DNA from: Niabella sp.
Lineage (GTDB): Bacteria > Bacteroidota > Bacteroidia > Chitinophagales > Chitinophagaceae
DNA: 64,000 nucleotides
Direction: 5' to 3'
Assembly (NCBI RefSeq): GCF_030150205.1
Contig: NZ_JASLGT010000002.1
Span: forward strand, 62,001-126,000
Under the pieces are notes generated by a model. That model searched no databases, was not told the DNA's origin, and saw nothing but the letters and a program-made list of their open reading frames with translations. Made by a program: the position numbers and the translations under genes. Of this stretch, positions 29,437 through 37,813 are shown piece by piece. Within the stretch, counting starts at the first letter, position 1. Each line of letters opens with the position of its first letter.

Positions 29437-30798
29437 ATGGGAATAAAATTACTTTTAGAGAACGCGCATATCGAAGGCATTCGTTATTATGATGCCTACC
29501 GCAAAAACGGTGGATACCGCAGTGTGGAAAAGGCGCTGAAAATGTCGCCCGATGAAATTGTGGAAGAAGTAAAAAAAAGCGGTTTAAGAGGCCGTGGCGG
29601 TGCAGGGTTCCCAACAGGAATGAAATGGAGCTTTATCGCCAAGCCCGAAGGCGTTCCCCGCCACCTGGTGTGCAACGCAGATGAAAGCGAGCCGGGAACC
29701 TTTAAAGACCGATACCTGATGGAGTTCCTTCCGCATTTATTAATTGAAGGACTCATCGTTTCCAGTTACGCGCTGGGATCGAATGTGACCTATATCTATA
29801 TCCGGGGCGAATATTCCTGGATCCCCGATATCCTGGAGCAGGCCATTGCCGAAGCCAAAGCAAATGGCTTTCTTGGTAAAAATATTTTAAACTCCGGTTT
29901 CGACTGTGAGATCTATGTGCAGCGGGGCGCAGGTGCATATATCTGCGGAGAAGAAACCGCGCTGATCGAATCCCTGGAAGGAAAGCGGGGCAACCCACGG
30001 ATCAAGCCGCCGTTCCCTGCGGTTAAAGGCGCCTGGGATCGCCCAACCGTGGTGAATAACGTAGAAACCCTGGCTGCTGTAGTTCCCATTATGAATATGG
30101 GCGGAGAGGAGTATGCAAAGATCGGAGTGGGCCGTTCTACAGGAACCAAGCTGATCTCTGCCTGTGGCAATATCAATAAGCCGGGGGTATATGAAATCGA
30201 CATGACCATCTCCGTTGAGGAATTTATTTATAGTGATGAATGGTGCGGAGGGATTAGGAACGGAAAACAGCTGAAGGCCTGTATTCCGGGAGGATCATCT
30301 GTTCCGATACTGCCCGCCAACCTGTTGCTGAAAACAGCAAAGGGCGAACCGCGGATCATGAACTATGAAAGCCTTTCAGATGGCGGATTTGCAACGGGTA
30401 CCATGATGGGGAGCGGTGGTTTTATTGTACTGGATGAAGATCAGTGCGTGGTAAAACATACCTACACCCTGGCTCGTTTCTATCGCCATGAAAGCTGCGG
30501 ACAATGTTCTCCCTGCCGTGAAGGAACCGGCTGGATGGAAAAGTTATTATTGCGCATGGATCAGGGGCAGGGAAAGATGAGTGATATTGATTTGCTGTGG
30601 GATATCCAAAGCAAGATCGAAGGCAATACGATCTGCCCCCTGGGTGATGCGGCCGCATGGCCGGTTGCAGCGGCGATCCGTCATTTCCGGGATGAGTTTG
30701 AGTGGCATATTACCAATGCCGCAGAAGCGCAAACACGGAACTTTGGGTTAGCGCATTATGCAGACCCGTTGCCGGTACCAGAGCCAGCTGCGGTGTAG
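29437..30798 (+). CDS. nuoF: NADH-quinone oxidoreductase subunit F (NADH-binding)
   Basis: 453 residues, the 51-kDa subunit with FMN, the NADH site and the [4Fe-4S] cluster N3. The glycine-rich GLRGRGGAGFPTGMKW binds nucleotide, GAGAYICGEETALIESLEG is the FMN-site signature, and ESCGQCSPCREGTGW plus NTICPLGD supply the cluster cysteines. The length is normal. It is flanked by two non-nuo genes: the VOC gene upstream and the GxxExxY gene downstream. Confidence 0.98.
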   Translation: MGIKLLLENAHIEGIRYYDAYRKNGGYRSVEKALKMSPDEIVEEVKKSGLRGRGGAGFPTGMKWSFIAKPEGVPRHLVCNADESEPGTFKDRYLMEFLPHLLIEGLIVSSYALGSNVTYIYIRGEYSWIPDILEQAIAEAKANGFLGKNILNSGFDCEIYVQRGAGAYICGEETALIESLEGKRGNPRIKPPFPAVKGAWDRPTVVNNVETLAAVVPIMNMGGEEYAKIGVGRSTGTKLISACGNINKPGVYEIDMTISVEEFIYSDEWCGGIRNGKQLKACIPGGSSVPILPANLLLKTAKGEPRIMNYESLSDGGFATGTMMGSGGFIVLDEDQCVVKHTYTLARFYRHESCGQCSPCREGTGWMEKLLLRMDQGQGKMSDIDLLWDIQSKIEGNTICPLGDAAAWPVAAAIRHFRDEFEWHITNAAEAQTRNFGLAHYADPLPVPEPAAV

Positions 30799-30805
30799 AT
30801 CATTG

Positions 30806-31267
30806 TTTCACGCAAAGCCGCAAAGTCAACGCAAAGAGTAAAAGGTATGACTGAAAATGAATTAGCGAGAGTTGCGGTTAATTGCTGTTTCAAAATTCAC
30901 AGCCTATACGGGCCGGGATTATTTGAAAGCGTTTACGAGGAGATCTTTTGTTACGAGTGGCAAAAAACGGGACTAGCGTTTAAAAGGCAGCAGGGTGTGC
31001 GATTGATACATGAAGGGATAGATATGGGAATTGGTTTTATTCCTGATGTGATAATAGGAGGTAAGGTAATTCTGGAATTTAAGTCGATCGAGGCATTGGC
31101 AGATGTACATTATAAGCAGGTGTTAACATATTTAAAGTTAGCAGATTTGAGATTAGGGCTGTTGATCAACTTTAATGTACCGCTGATCAAAAATGGGATG
31201 CATCGTATTGTGAATAATTTATAAAATTTTGGCGTCTTGGCGAAGTCCTGGCGCCTTTGCGAGAAAA
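30806..31267. repeat. Inverted GCAAAG-type repeats flanking the GxxExxY gene
   Basis: The left flank TTTCACGCAAAGCCGCAAAG... (30806-30838) and the right flank ...GGCGCCTTTGCGAGAAAA (31229-31267) are imperfect reverse complements: both read, from outside inwards, TT-C-CGCAAAG-C followed by further GCAAAG- or GCCAAG-like units. They bracket the GxxExxY gene exactly within the nuoF-nuoG gap, so gene plus flanks look like one inserted cassette. No transposase is present. Confidence 0.55.
30847..31224 (+). CDS. GxxExxY protein (PD-(D/E)xK nuclease-like fold)
   Basis: 125 residues of the GxxExxY family, named after the motif seen here as GPGLFESVYEEIF at residues 22-34. The nuclease-like core is recognisable: E in the motif, IPDVIIGGKVILEFKSIE (residues 56-73: D, and E-x-K) resembling the PD-(D/E)xK active site. 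The family is widespread in Bacteroidota and many other phyla, often near repeats; its cellular role is unknown. It sits in the nuoF-nuoG interval with repeat-like flanks on both sides. Local base composition is more AT-rich than nuo. Confidence 0.9.
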   Translation: MTENELARVAVNCCFKIHSLYGPGLFESVYEEIFCYEWQKTGLAFKRQQGVRLIHEGIDMGIGFIPDVIIGGKVILEFKSIEALADVHYKQVLTYLKLADLRLGLLINFNVPLIKNGMHRIVNNL

Positions 31268-31272
31268 CGAAT

Positions 31273-32415
31273 ATGGCAGACGAAATAAAACAAGAACCAC
31301 CTGCAAACTTTAAGGTAACCATCGACAATGTTACCCTGGAAGTGCCGCCCGGCACCACTATTTTGCAGGCTGCAAGAAGTATCGGAGGGGATGTAACACC
31401 CCCGGCCATGTGCTTTTACACACCGCTGAAAGGCAGTGGTGGTAAATGCCGCACCTGCCTGGTAGAGGTAAGCAAGGGTTCCGAAAAAGATCCGCGGCCA
31501 ATGCCCAAACTGGTGGCCAGTTGCCGTACTACTGTGATGGATGGAATGGAGGTAAAAAGCATTACCAGCGAACGCGTGATCAATGCGCGCAACAGCGTGG
31601 TGGAGTTCCTGCTCATCAATCATCCGCTGGATTGCCCTGTTTGCGACCAGGCCGGCGAATGTCATTTACAGGACCTGAGCTATGAACATGGGAAGGCGGG
31701 CACCCGTTATGAATTTAAACGGCGCAATTTTAAGAAACATAACCTGGGTAAATACATCCAGCTGCATATGACGCGTTGCATTCTTTGCTACCGTTGTGTA
31801 TTTACGGCAGACCAGCTCACCAACAAGCGGCAGCACGGAGTGCTGGACCGGGGCGATCATGCAGAGATTGCTACCTATATTGAAAAATCGCTGGATAATG
31901 AATTTATCGGGAACGTGATCGATGTTTGCCCGGTAGGAGCATTAACCGATAAAACCTTCCGGTTTAAAAACCGGGTATGGTTTACCAAACCAGTGGATGC
32001 ACATAGAGATTGTCCTACCTGCTGCGGTAAGGTTACCCTTTGGGAACGCGGAAATGAGGTATTGCGGGTAACGGCGCGTAAAGACCAGTGGGGCGAAATA
32101 TTACCGGCAGAAGACGGTAAAACCGGCTGGATCTGCAACGAATGCCGTTTTGAAAAGAAAGATATTAAGGATTGGGTAATTGAAGGTCCCATGAAAGTGG
32201 CGCGGCATTCCGTTATTGGCACCAACCACTATGAAGTGCTGGACCGGCCAAAAGAAACCATCAGCGAGGTTATGGGAGGCCGTGCGCCGAAGCTGTTAAT
32301 GGACATTCACAGCATCAGCGATGTAAACGATCCTTCTATAGACCTGAGCAAGATTCCCGGACCAGCAACGGGTGCGGTTTTTAACAAAAAGCAATTAGAA
32401 AATAAAAAGAATTAG
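31273..32415 (+). CDS. nuoG: NADH-quinone oxidoreductase subunit G, short form
   Basis: 380 residues from the ATG at 31273 (12 codons earlier an in-frame ATG lies inside the repeat flank). The N-terminal ferredoxin domain has the [2Fe-2S] cysteines (MCFYTPL-x-CRTCLVEV, VASCRTT). HPLDCPVCDQAGECHLQD and HMTRCILCYRCV...DVCPVGAL supply [4Fe-4S] ligands, and CPTCCGKVTLW plus GWICNECRF a further Cys set. The large molybdopterin-oxidoreductase-like domain of E. coli NuoG (about 900 residues) is missing. This short form is normal in Bacteroidota, so it is not read as a pseudogene. The stop codon overlaps the start of the nucleotidyltransferase gene by one base. Confidence 0.94.
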   Translation: MADEIKQEPPANFKVTIDNVTLEVPPGTTILQAARSIGGDVTPPAMCFYTPLKGSGGKCRTCLVEVSKGSEKDPRPMPKLVASCRTTVMDGMEVKSITSERVINARNSVVEFLLINHPLDCPVCDQAGECHLQDLSYEHGKAGTRYEFKRRNFKKHNLGKYIQLHMTRCILCYRCVFTADQLTNKRQHGVLDRGDHAEIATYIEKSLDNEFIGNVIDVCPVGALTDKTFRFKNRVWFTKPVDAHRDCPTCCGKVTLWERGNEVLRVTARKDQWGEILPAEDGKTGWICNECRFEKKDIKDWVIEGPMKVARHSVIGTNHYEVLDRPKETISEVMGGRAPKLLMDIHSISDVNDPSIDLSKIPGPATGAVFNKKQLENKKN

Positions 32416-32732
32416 TGGATAACCCGGATACTAAAATATTGAAAGAGATCAAGCATGCGGTGCTGTCGGTAGATGCCAGCGCTGAAATGATCCTTTTTGG
32501 CTCACGGGCCCGGGGAGATTTTAAAGAGGATAGTGACTGGGATGTATTAGTGTTGTCTGACCACCAGGTAAACATGGCGTTTAAAAATAAGATAACAGAT
32601 CAACTCTTTTATGTGGGGCTTGAGCATACAATTTGTATCAGTACCATTATTTTGAACCGCAATGACTGGAATAGTAAGTTTAAAAATTACCCGTTACGTT
32701 TTGAAGTGGATAAAGACGGTGTGCGGATATGA
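32415..32732 (+). CDS. MNT-type minimal nucleotidyltransferase (antitoxin-like)
   Basis: 105 residues from a GTG that overlaps the nuoG stop by one base. The polymerase-beta-like motif GSX10DXD is complete: Gly29-Ser30 (LFGSRARGDF) and Asp41-Trp-Asp43. MNT proteins of the MntA type modify the partner HEPN protein by adding nucleotides, which silences it. Its last 4 bases overlap the HEPN gene (ATGA), giving translational coupling. The pair stands in the nuoG-nuoH interval, which is not a known place for such genes. Codon use is plainer and more AT-rich than in nuo. Confidence 0.88.
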   Translation: MDNPDTKILKEIKHAVLSVDASAEMILFGSRARGDFKEDSDWDVLVLSDHQVNMAFKNKITDQLFYVGLEHTICISTIILNRNDWNSKFKNYPLRFEVDKDGVRI

Positions 32733-33118
32733 TGAATAAAGACCTGATAAATATAAAACTGGCAAAATCAAACCAGCGTATTAATGAGGCAGAAGTTCTT
32801 TTTGTAAATGGATTTTATGATTCCGTTGTTAGCAGGGTATATTATGCAGTATTCTATGCGGCAGGTGCATGTTTACTTATAAAAGATACTTTTGCCAAAA
32901 CACATTCAGGGGTGAAGAATAAATTTCATTTGATGTTTATTAAAACAAAAGTTTTTAAAGACGATATCGGAAAACTGTTTGATATTTTGTTTGATGAAAG
33001 GAATAACGCAGATTACGGTGATTTCTCTAATTATTCGAGATCAGATGTGGAACCGCTGATCTCTCGTGGTAAAGATGCTGTGAAAGAAATAAGTAAATAT
33101 GTGGAAGCCCATCTATAA
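32729..33118 (+). CDS. HEPN-domain protein (UPF0332-like; candidate toxin of an MNT-HEPN pair)
   Basis: 129 residues, all helical, starting MMNKDLINIKLAKSNQRINEAEVLF. The region YDSVVSRVYYAVFYAAGACLL is characteristic of HEPN helices, and the active-site equivalent reads ERNNADYGDF with Arg91. In ribonuclease-type HEPN proteins this motif is R-x4-6-H; here a Tyr (Tyr96) stands where the His would be, as in the RxxADY subgroup. RNase activity is therefore uncertain. The gene overlaps the MNT gene by 4 bases and ends 27 bases before nuoH. Confidence 0.87.
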   Translation: MMNKDLINIKLAKSNQRINEAEVLFVNGFYDSVVSRVYYAVFYAAGACLLIKDTFAKTHSGVKNKFHLMFIKTKVFKDDIGKLFDILFDERNNADYGDFSNYSRSDVEPLISRGKDAVKEISKYVEAHL

Positions 33119-33145
33119 AAGAAGCGACTAAAGATTATTAAGTAT

Positions 33146-34201
33146 ATGTATTTATTAGCTATTGATTGGATTTTTATTATTGAGAAACTGGTGCTGATTG
33201 CTGCCATTGTTACCTTATCAATGGTAGTGGCCATGTATGCTACATATGGAGAGCGGAAAGTGGCGGCCTTTATCCAGGATCGTATCGGTCCTAACCGGGC
33301 GGGTCCCCTGGGATTATTGCAGCCGCTGGCCGATGGAGGCAAACTCTTTTTTAAAGAGGAGATCATTCCGCTGGCTTCTTCAAAGTTCTTATTCATCCTG
33401 GGACCCTTACTGGCTATGGTTACAGCCTTGCTGACCAGCGCCGTTATTCCCTGGGGCAGTTCCATGACCATCGGCAACCGGGCTGTACCGTTACAGGTGG
33501 CAGATGTAAACATCGGTATCCTGTATGTATTTGGAGTGGTAAGTTTGGGTGTATATGGCATCATGCTGGGTGGATGGGCATCCAATAATAAATTCTCTTT
33601 GCTGGCCGCCATACGGGGCGCTTCCCAGATGGTTTCTTATGAGCTGGCAATGGGGCTTTCGCTGATCGCGGTGCTGATGCTTACAGGGTCTTTGCAGATG
33701 AGCGTTATTGTGGGTGAGCAATACAATTCCGTATGGAATATCGTTTACCAGCCCATCGGTTTCATCATCTTTTTTATCTGTGCATTGGCAGAAACCAACC
33801 GTACGCCTTTTGACCTGCCGGAGGCAGAGAACGAGCTGAATTTCGGGTATCACCAGGAGTATTCCAGCATGAAGCTGGGCTTTTACCTGTTTGCAGAATA
33901 TATCAATATGTTTATAAGCGGAGTAATTATGGCCACCCTTTATTTTGGAGGCTACGATATCCCGTTTGTAAATGAAGCGAAGCTGGCACAGCATATCGGG
34001 GAAAACTGGGTAGCACTGCTTACCTTTCTTACGCTGATGGCAAAAGCCCTGTTCTTTGTATTTGTATTTATGTGGATCCGGTGGACCGTTCCGCGTTTCC
34101 GCTTCGATCAGCTGATGCACCTGGGCTGGAAACGCCTGATACCGCTGGCGCTGGCTAATATGATCATCACAGCAGTGGTGATATTGTGGCTGAAGAAATA
34201 G
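33146..34201 (+). CDS. nuoH: NADH-quinone oxidoreductase subunit H
   Basis: 351 residues, polytopic. NuoH joins the membrane arm to the peripheral arm and forms part of the quinone channel. Signatures seen: YGERKVAAFIQDRIGPNRAGP (residues 31-51), the acidic loop ETNRTPFDLPEAENELNFGYHQEYSSM, and RFRFDQLMHLGWKRLIPL near the end. First nuo gene after the MNT-HEPN insertion. Confidence 0.98.
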   Translation: MYLLAIDWIFIIEKLVLIAAIVTLSMVVAMYATYGERKVAAFIQDRIGPNRAGPLGLLQPLADGGKLFFKEEIIPLASSKFLFILGPLLAMVTALLTSAVIPWGSSMTIGNRAVPLQVADVNIGILYVFGVVSLGVYGIMLGGWASNNKFSLLAAIRGASQMVSYELAMGLSLIAVLMLTGSLQMSVIVGEQYNSVWNIVYQPIGFIIFFICALAETNRTPFDLPEAENELNFGYHQEYSSMKLGFYLFAEYINMFISGVIMATLYFGGYDIPFVNEAKLAQHIGENWVALLTFLTLMAKALFFVFVFMWIRWTVPRFRFDQLMHLGWKRLIPLALANMIITAVVILWLKK

Positions 34202-34202
34202 C

Positions 34203-34368
34203 ATTTGAAAATGAAGATGTGAAATGTGGAAATGTGAGAATGTGAAAATGTGGGAATGTGGAAATGATGATAGCAGTACCAGTGTACAAGTGAGTGACAC
34301 AAGGATGTTGAGCCTTGCACAGGTGCTGGTAAACAAAAAATAAAAAGTAAAGCGCTGTATAAAGAAAC
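34203..34368. repeat. GTGAAAATGTGGAAATG-type spacer between nuoH and nuoI
   Basis: The first part (34203-34267) is a run of 7-9 base units of the type TGTGAAAA / TGTGGAAA / TGTGAGAA. The second part (34268-34368) shows no gene; an AGTGTACAAGTGAGTGACACAAGG segment may be unique. The gap interrupts an otherwise tight operon and belongs to the same kind of low-complexity spacer as those near nuoB, nuoC, nuoK and nuoM. Confidence 0.6.
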
Positions 34369-34926
34369 ATGAGTGTACAATTAACAAACAGAAGCAAACC
34401 CGTTGATCGCAGACCGATGAACTGGGTGGAGCGTTTATACCTGATCAATATTTTTAAAGGAATGGCCATTACGTTGAAGCATTTCTTTAAAAAGAAGGCC
34501 ACTATACAGTATCCGGAAGAAACCAGGCCCTTTAGTAAAGTGTTTCGCGGGCTGCAGATCCTGAACCGGGATGAGGAAGGCCGTGAAAGATGTACAGCTT
34601 GCGGACTTTGTGCCGTAGCCTGTCCGGCAGAGGCCATTACCATGGAGGCTGCGGAACGCCAGGAAGGGGAAGAGAACCTGTATCGTGAAGAAAAATACGC
34701 GGCAAAATATGAGATCAATATGCTGCGTTGTATCTTCTGCGGGTATTGCGAAGAGGCTTGTCCAAAGGATGCCATTTACCTGTCGCAAACATTTACCCCG
34801 GCCAACTACCAGCGTAAAGGATTTATTTATAAAAAAGAAGATCTGCTGATTCCCAATCCGGTTACAGATCCGGAAGGTTATCAAAAGGCGTTGGGAACCA
34901 TCAGCAGGGAAAAAGAAGGTGTTTAA
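34369..34926 (+). CDS. nuoI: NADH-quinone oxidoreductase subunit I
   Basis: 185 residues, the TYKY-type ferredoxin with clusters N6a and N6b. Two complete CxxCxxCxxxCP motifs are present: CTACGLCAVACPAEAI and CIFCGYCEEACPKDAI. The N-terminal amphipathic helices (NIFKGMAITLKHFF) lie on the membrane. Normal length for Bacteroidota. Confidence 0.97.
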   Translation: MSVQLTNRSKPVDRRPMNWVERLYLINIFKGMAITLKHFFKKKATIQYPEETRPFSKVFRGLQILNRDEEGRERCTACGLCAVACPAEAITMEAAERQEGEENLYREEKYAAKYEINMLRCIFCGYCEEACPKDAIYLSQTFTPANYQRKGFIYKKEDLLIPNPVTDPEGYQKALGTISREKEGV

Positions 34927-34945
34927 GGGTTAATTAAGAAACGAA

Positions 34946-35446
34946 ATGAATATTACGCAACTACTATTCTGGATACTAACGGTGATTGCCATAGGCAGCG
35001 CGCTGATGATTGTTACCAGCAAAAATCCTGTTTACAGTGTATTGGGATTGATTGTGACCTTTTTTGCCATATCCGGTCATTATATTTTAATGAATGCGCA
35101 GTTCCTGGCTATTGTAAATATCATTGTTTACGCCGGCGCCATCATGGTACTGTTCCTTTTTGTGATCATGTTAATGAACCTGAGCCGGGCTACGGAAACC
35201 CTTAAAAATAAATGGCTGCAGATTGTGGGTGCCATTGCCGGCAGCTGCCTGTTCCTGGTACTGATCGCGGCTTTAAAGAATACAGAGGTGAAGAAGAACC
35301 TGGTGGAAATGGGTACCGGCGATATCGGGCTGGTGAAAAGCCTGGGAAGGGAACTGTTTACTACTTTTGTGATCCCGTTTGAGATCAGCAGTGTACTGTT
35401 CTTAAGCGCAATGATCGGTTCTGTAGTCATCGGTAAAAAAGAGTAG
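34946..35446 (+). CDS. nuoJ: NADH-quinone oxidoreductase subunit J
   Basis: 166 residues with five transmembrane helices. The conserved third helix region is visible as VNIIVYAGAIMVLFLFVIMLMNL, which contains the pi-bulge segment of the family. Part of the proton-pumping membrane arm. It follows nuoI after 19 bases and precedes nuoK after a repeat-bearing gap of 61 bases. Confidence 0.96.
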   Translation: MNITQLLFWILTVIAIGSALMIVTSKNPVYSVLGLIVTFFAISGHYILMNAQFLAIVNIIVYAGAIMVLFLFVIMLMNLSRATETLKNKWLQIVGAIAGSCLFLVLIAALKNTEVKKNLVEMGTGDIGLVKSLGRELFTTFVIPFEISSVLFLSAMIGSVVIGKKE

Positions 35447-35455
35447 CATCATACA

Positions 35456-35506
35456 GAACCGGAAACCTGAACCTGAAACGTTAAACCTGAAACTTGAAAC
35501 TTTTTA
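35456..35506. repeat. AACCTGAAAC-type repeat between nuoJ and nuoK
   Basis: Units of the form AACCTGAA / ACCTGAAAC / ACTTGAAAC follow one another directly before the nuoK ATG. The same unit type (CCTGAACCTGAAATCTGAAA) recurs in the nuoL-nuoM gap at 37767-37812. No coding potential. Confidence 0.6.
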
Positions 35507-35507
35507 C

Positions 35508-35834
35508 ATGCCAATAAATTATTACATCACCCTTGCCCTTTGTTTGTTTGCCATTGGTGTGGTAGGGGTGTTAACACGCAGGAACGCCATTATTGTTTTT
35601 ATGTGTATTGAGTTAATGCTGAATGCGGTGAACCTGTTGCTGGTAGCATTTTCAAAAATGCACCACCTGGCAAAGGGCGCAGCAGCTACGGCGGGTTCCG
35701 ACGGACAGTTGTTTGTATTCTTTATTATGGTGGTGGCCGCAGCAGAGGTAAGTGTGGGACTGGCGATCATTGTAATGATGTACCGGAATGTGCACTCGAT
35801 CAATATTAATTTCTTAAACAGGCTGAAACATTAA
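35508..35834 (+). CDS. nuoK: NADH-quinone oxidoreductase subunit K
   Basis: 108 residues, three transmembrane helices. The family motif with the essential glutamate is present in helix 2 (FMCIELMLNAVNLLLVAF), and the second one in helix 3 (VVAAAEVSVGLAIIVMMYR). A homologue of MrpC antiporter subunits. Translation start directly after the repeat spacer; nuoL follows 22 bases later. Confidence 0.97.
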   Translation: MPINYYITLALCLFAIGVVGVLTRRNAIIVFMCIELMLNAVNLLLVAFSKMHHLAKGAAATAGSDGQLFVFFIMVVAAAEVSVGLAIIVMMYRNVHSININFLNRLKH

Positions 35835-35856
35835 TTGCGCCGGCATTCTTTTTATT

Positions 35857-37764
35857 ATGAATAATGTGTTAGATATCGTTTATTGGATCCCGCTATTACC
35901 ATTACTGGGCTGTATCATAAACGGGCTGGGAAGAAAAAGTTTATCAAAAGGAGCGGTAGGGTTCATTGGCAGTGGGGTGATCCTGGCTTCATTTATACTC
36001 AGTGTGTGGGTGTTTTTCCAGGTACGGGGCGGCAATGTGCATACCGCAGAATATTTCCCTTTTATCAATGTAGGAAACCTGAAAATTCCCTTTGCCTTCC
36101 AGATCGATCAGCTGTCTGCCATCTGGTTACTGATCATCACCGGTATCGGTTTCCTGATCCATGTATATTCCACCTCTTATATGCATGACGAAAAGCCGGA
36201 GCATTTCGGTCGGTATTTTGCCTACCTGAATCTTTTCGTTTTTTCGATGCTGTTGCTGGTCATGGGCGCCAATTTTGTGATCATGTTCATCGGTTGGGAA
36301 GGTGTAGGACTTTGTTCTTACCTGCTGATCGGTTTCTGGTTTAAGAAAAAGGAATACAGCAAGGCAGCCAACAAAGCCTTTATCATGAACCGGGTGGGCG
36401 ACCTGGCCTTTCTGATTGCCTTGTTTATACTGATCAGCAAACTGGGCACCACCACCTTCAGCGAGATCTTTACAAGTGCATCGCTGGCAAAATTATCCGG
36501 CAAAGAGATCACGGCCATTACTTTATTATTATTTGTGGGAGCAACCGGTAAAAGTGCCCAGATCCCGTTATATACCTGGTTACCCGATGCGATGGCGGGT
36601 CCTACCCCGGTATCGGCCCTCATTCACGCCGCTACCATGGTTACCGCGGGGATCTATATGATTGCAAGAGCCAATCTCTTGTTTTCAATGGCTCCTGCAA
36701 CCTTAAATATTATTGCCATCATTGGTATTGCTACCGCCCTGCTGGCCGCCACTATTGCGCTGAAGCAGAACGATATCAAAAAAGTACTGGCTTATTCCAC
36801 CGTTAGCCAGCTGGGCTATATGTTCCTGGCACTGGGAAGCGGCGCCTATGTAGCTGCGGTATTCCATGTAATGACCCATGCCTTTTTCAAAGCCTTGTTA
36901 TTCCTGGGCAGTGGTAGTGTAATTCATGCCATGGGTGGCGAACAGGACATGCGCAAAATGGGCGGGTTGTCGAAATACATGAGAATAACCAACCTTACTT
37001 TTTTACTGGGCTGCCTGGCTATTGCGGGTATCCCCGGGTTCTCCGGCTTCTTTTCAAAAGATGAGATCCTGGCGGGAGCTTTTGCCAAATCGCCGGTATT
37101 ATATGCCCTTGGCTTGCTGGGCGCATTACTAACCGCGTTCTATATGTTCCGGTTATATGCCACTACTTTTAAAGGTAAGTTCCGCGGTACGCATGACCAG
37201 GAACATCACCTGCATGAAAGCCCTGCAGCCATTACCATTCCGCTGATCATCCTGGCCATTCTTTCGGTGGTGGGTGGATTTGTGGGTGTGCCGGAATTTA
37301 TGGTACATGGCGCACATGCCTTATCGGATTTTCTGCATCCGGTCTTTAAAGATTCTTATGCCCTGCTGTCTGCGCATGAAGTGGATCATAGCACCGAGTG
37401 GGGGCTGGCAGGATTATCTTCCGTGCTTATTATTATAACAGTGATCATTGCCTGGACCCGTTTTTCGAAAAAGCCCGACCTGGAACCCGCTTCCGGCTTT
37501 GGGAAAGTACTGGAAAACAAATGGTATGTAGATGAGCTGTACGATGCCGTGATCGTAAAACCGCTGAATCGCCTGGGATCCTTCCTGAATGATGTAGTGG
37601 ATAAGCGTATTGTAGATGGAGTGGTAAATGGAGTAGGACGGCTGGTGCGCTATAGCAGCCGCCAGTTGCGTTGGATGCAGAGCGGACAAACCGGCTCTTA
37701 TATTTTGATGATGGTATTGGGAATGGTGCTGATCTTTATTGTACAGTTCTTTTTGAGAAAATAA
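35857..37764 (+). CDS. nuoL: NADH-quinone oxidoreductase subunit L
   Basis: 635 residues, the terminal antiporter-like proton-pumping subunit with the long lateral helix at its C-terminus. Family signatures: FIGWEGVGLCSYLLIGFWF, KSAQIPLYTWLPDAMAGPTPVSALIHAATMVTAG, AYSTVSQLGYMFLALGSG, and HAFFKALLFLGSGSVIHAMGGEQDMRKMGGL. Lysine and glutamate residues of the pumping channel lie within these blocks. Confidence 0.98.
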   Translation: MNNVLDIVYWIPLLPLLGCIINGLGRKSLSKGAVGFIGSGVILASFILSVWVFFQVRGGNVHTAEYFPFINVGNLKIPFAFQIDQLSAIWLLIITGIGFLIHVYSTSYMHDEKPEHFGRYFAYLNLFVFSMLLLVMGANFVIMFIGWEGVGLCSYLLIGFWFKKKEYSKAANKAFIMNRVGDLAFLIALFILISKLGTTTFSEIFTSASLAKLSGKEITAITLLLFVGATGKSAQIPLYTWLPDAMAGPTPVSALIHAATMVTAGIYMIARANLLFSMAPATLNIIAIIGIATALLAATIALKQNDIKKVLAYSTVSQLGYMFLALGSGAYVAAVFHVMTHAFFKALLFLGSGSVIHAMGGEQDMRKMGGLSKYMRITNLTFLLGCLAIAGIPGFSGFFSKDEILAGAFAKSPVLYALGLLGALLTAFYMFRLYATTFKGKFRGTHDQEHHLHESPAAITIPLIILAILSVVGGFVGVPEFMVHGAHALSDFLHPVFKDSYALLSAHEVDHSTEWGLAGLSSVLIIITVIIAWTRFSKKPDLEPASGFGKVLENKWYVDELYDAVIVKPLNRLGSFLNDVVDKRIVDGVVNGVGRLVRYSSRQLRWMQSGQTGSYILMMVLGMVLIFIVQFFLRK

Positions 37765-37813
37765 TCCGGAACCTGAACCTGAAATCTGAAACTTGGAACT
37801 TGAAATTTGAAAT

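Noticed and set aside
31273..32415. NuoG as a truncated pseudogene
   Set aside because: All iron-sulfur motifs are intact, the frame is clean, and short NuoG is usual in Bacteroidota.
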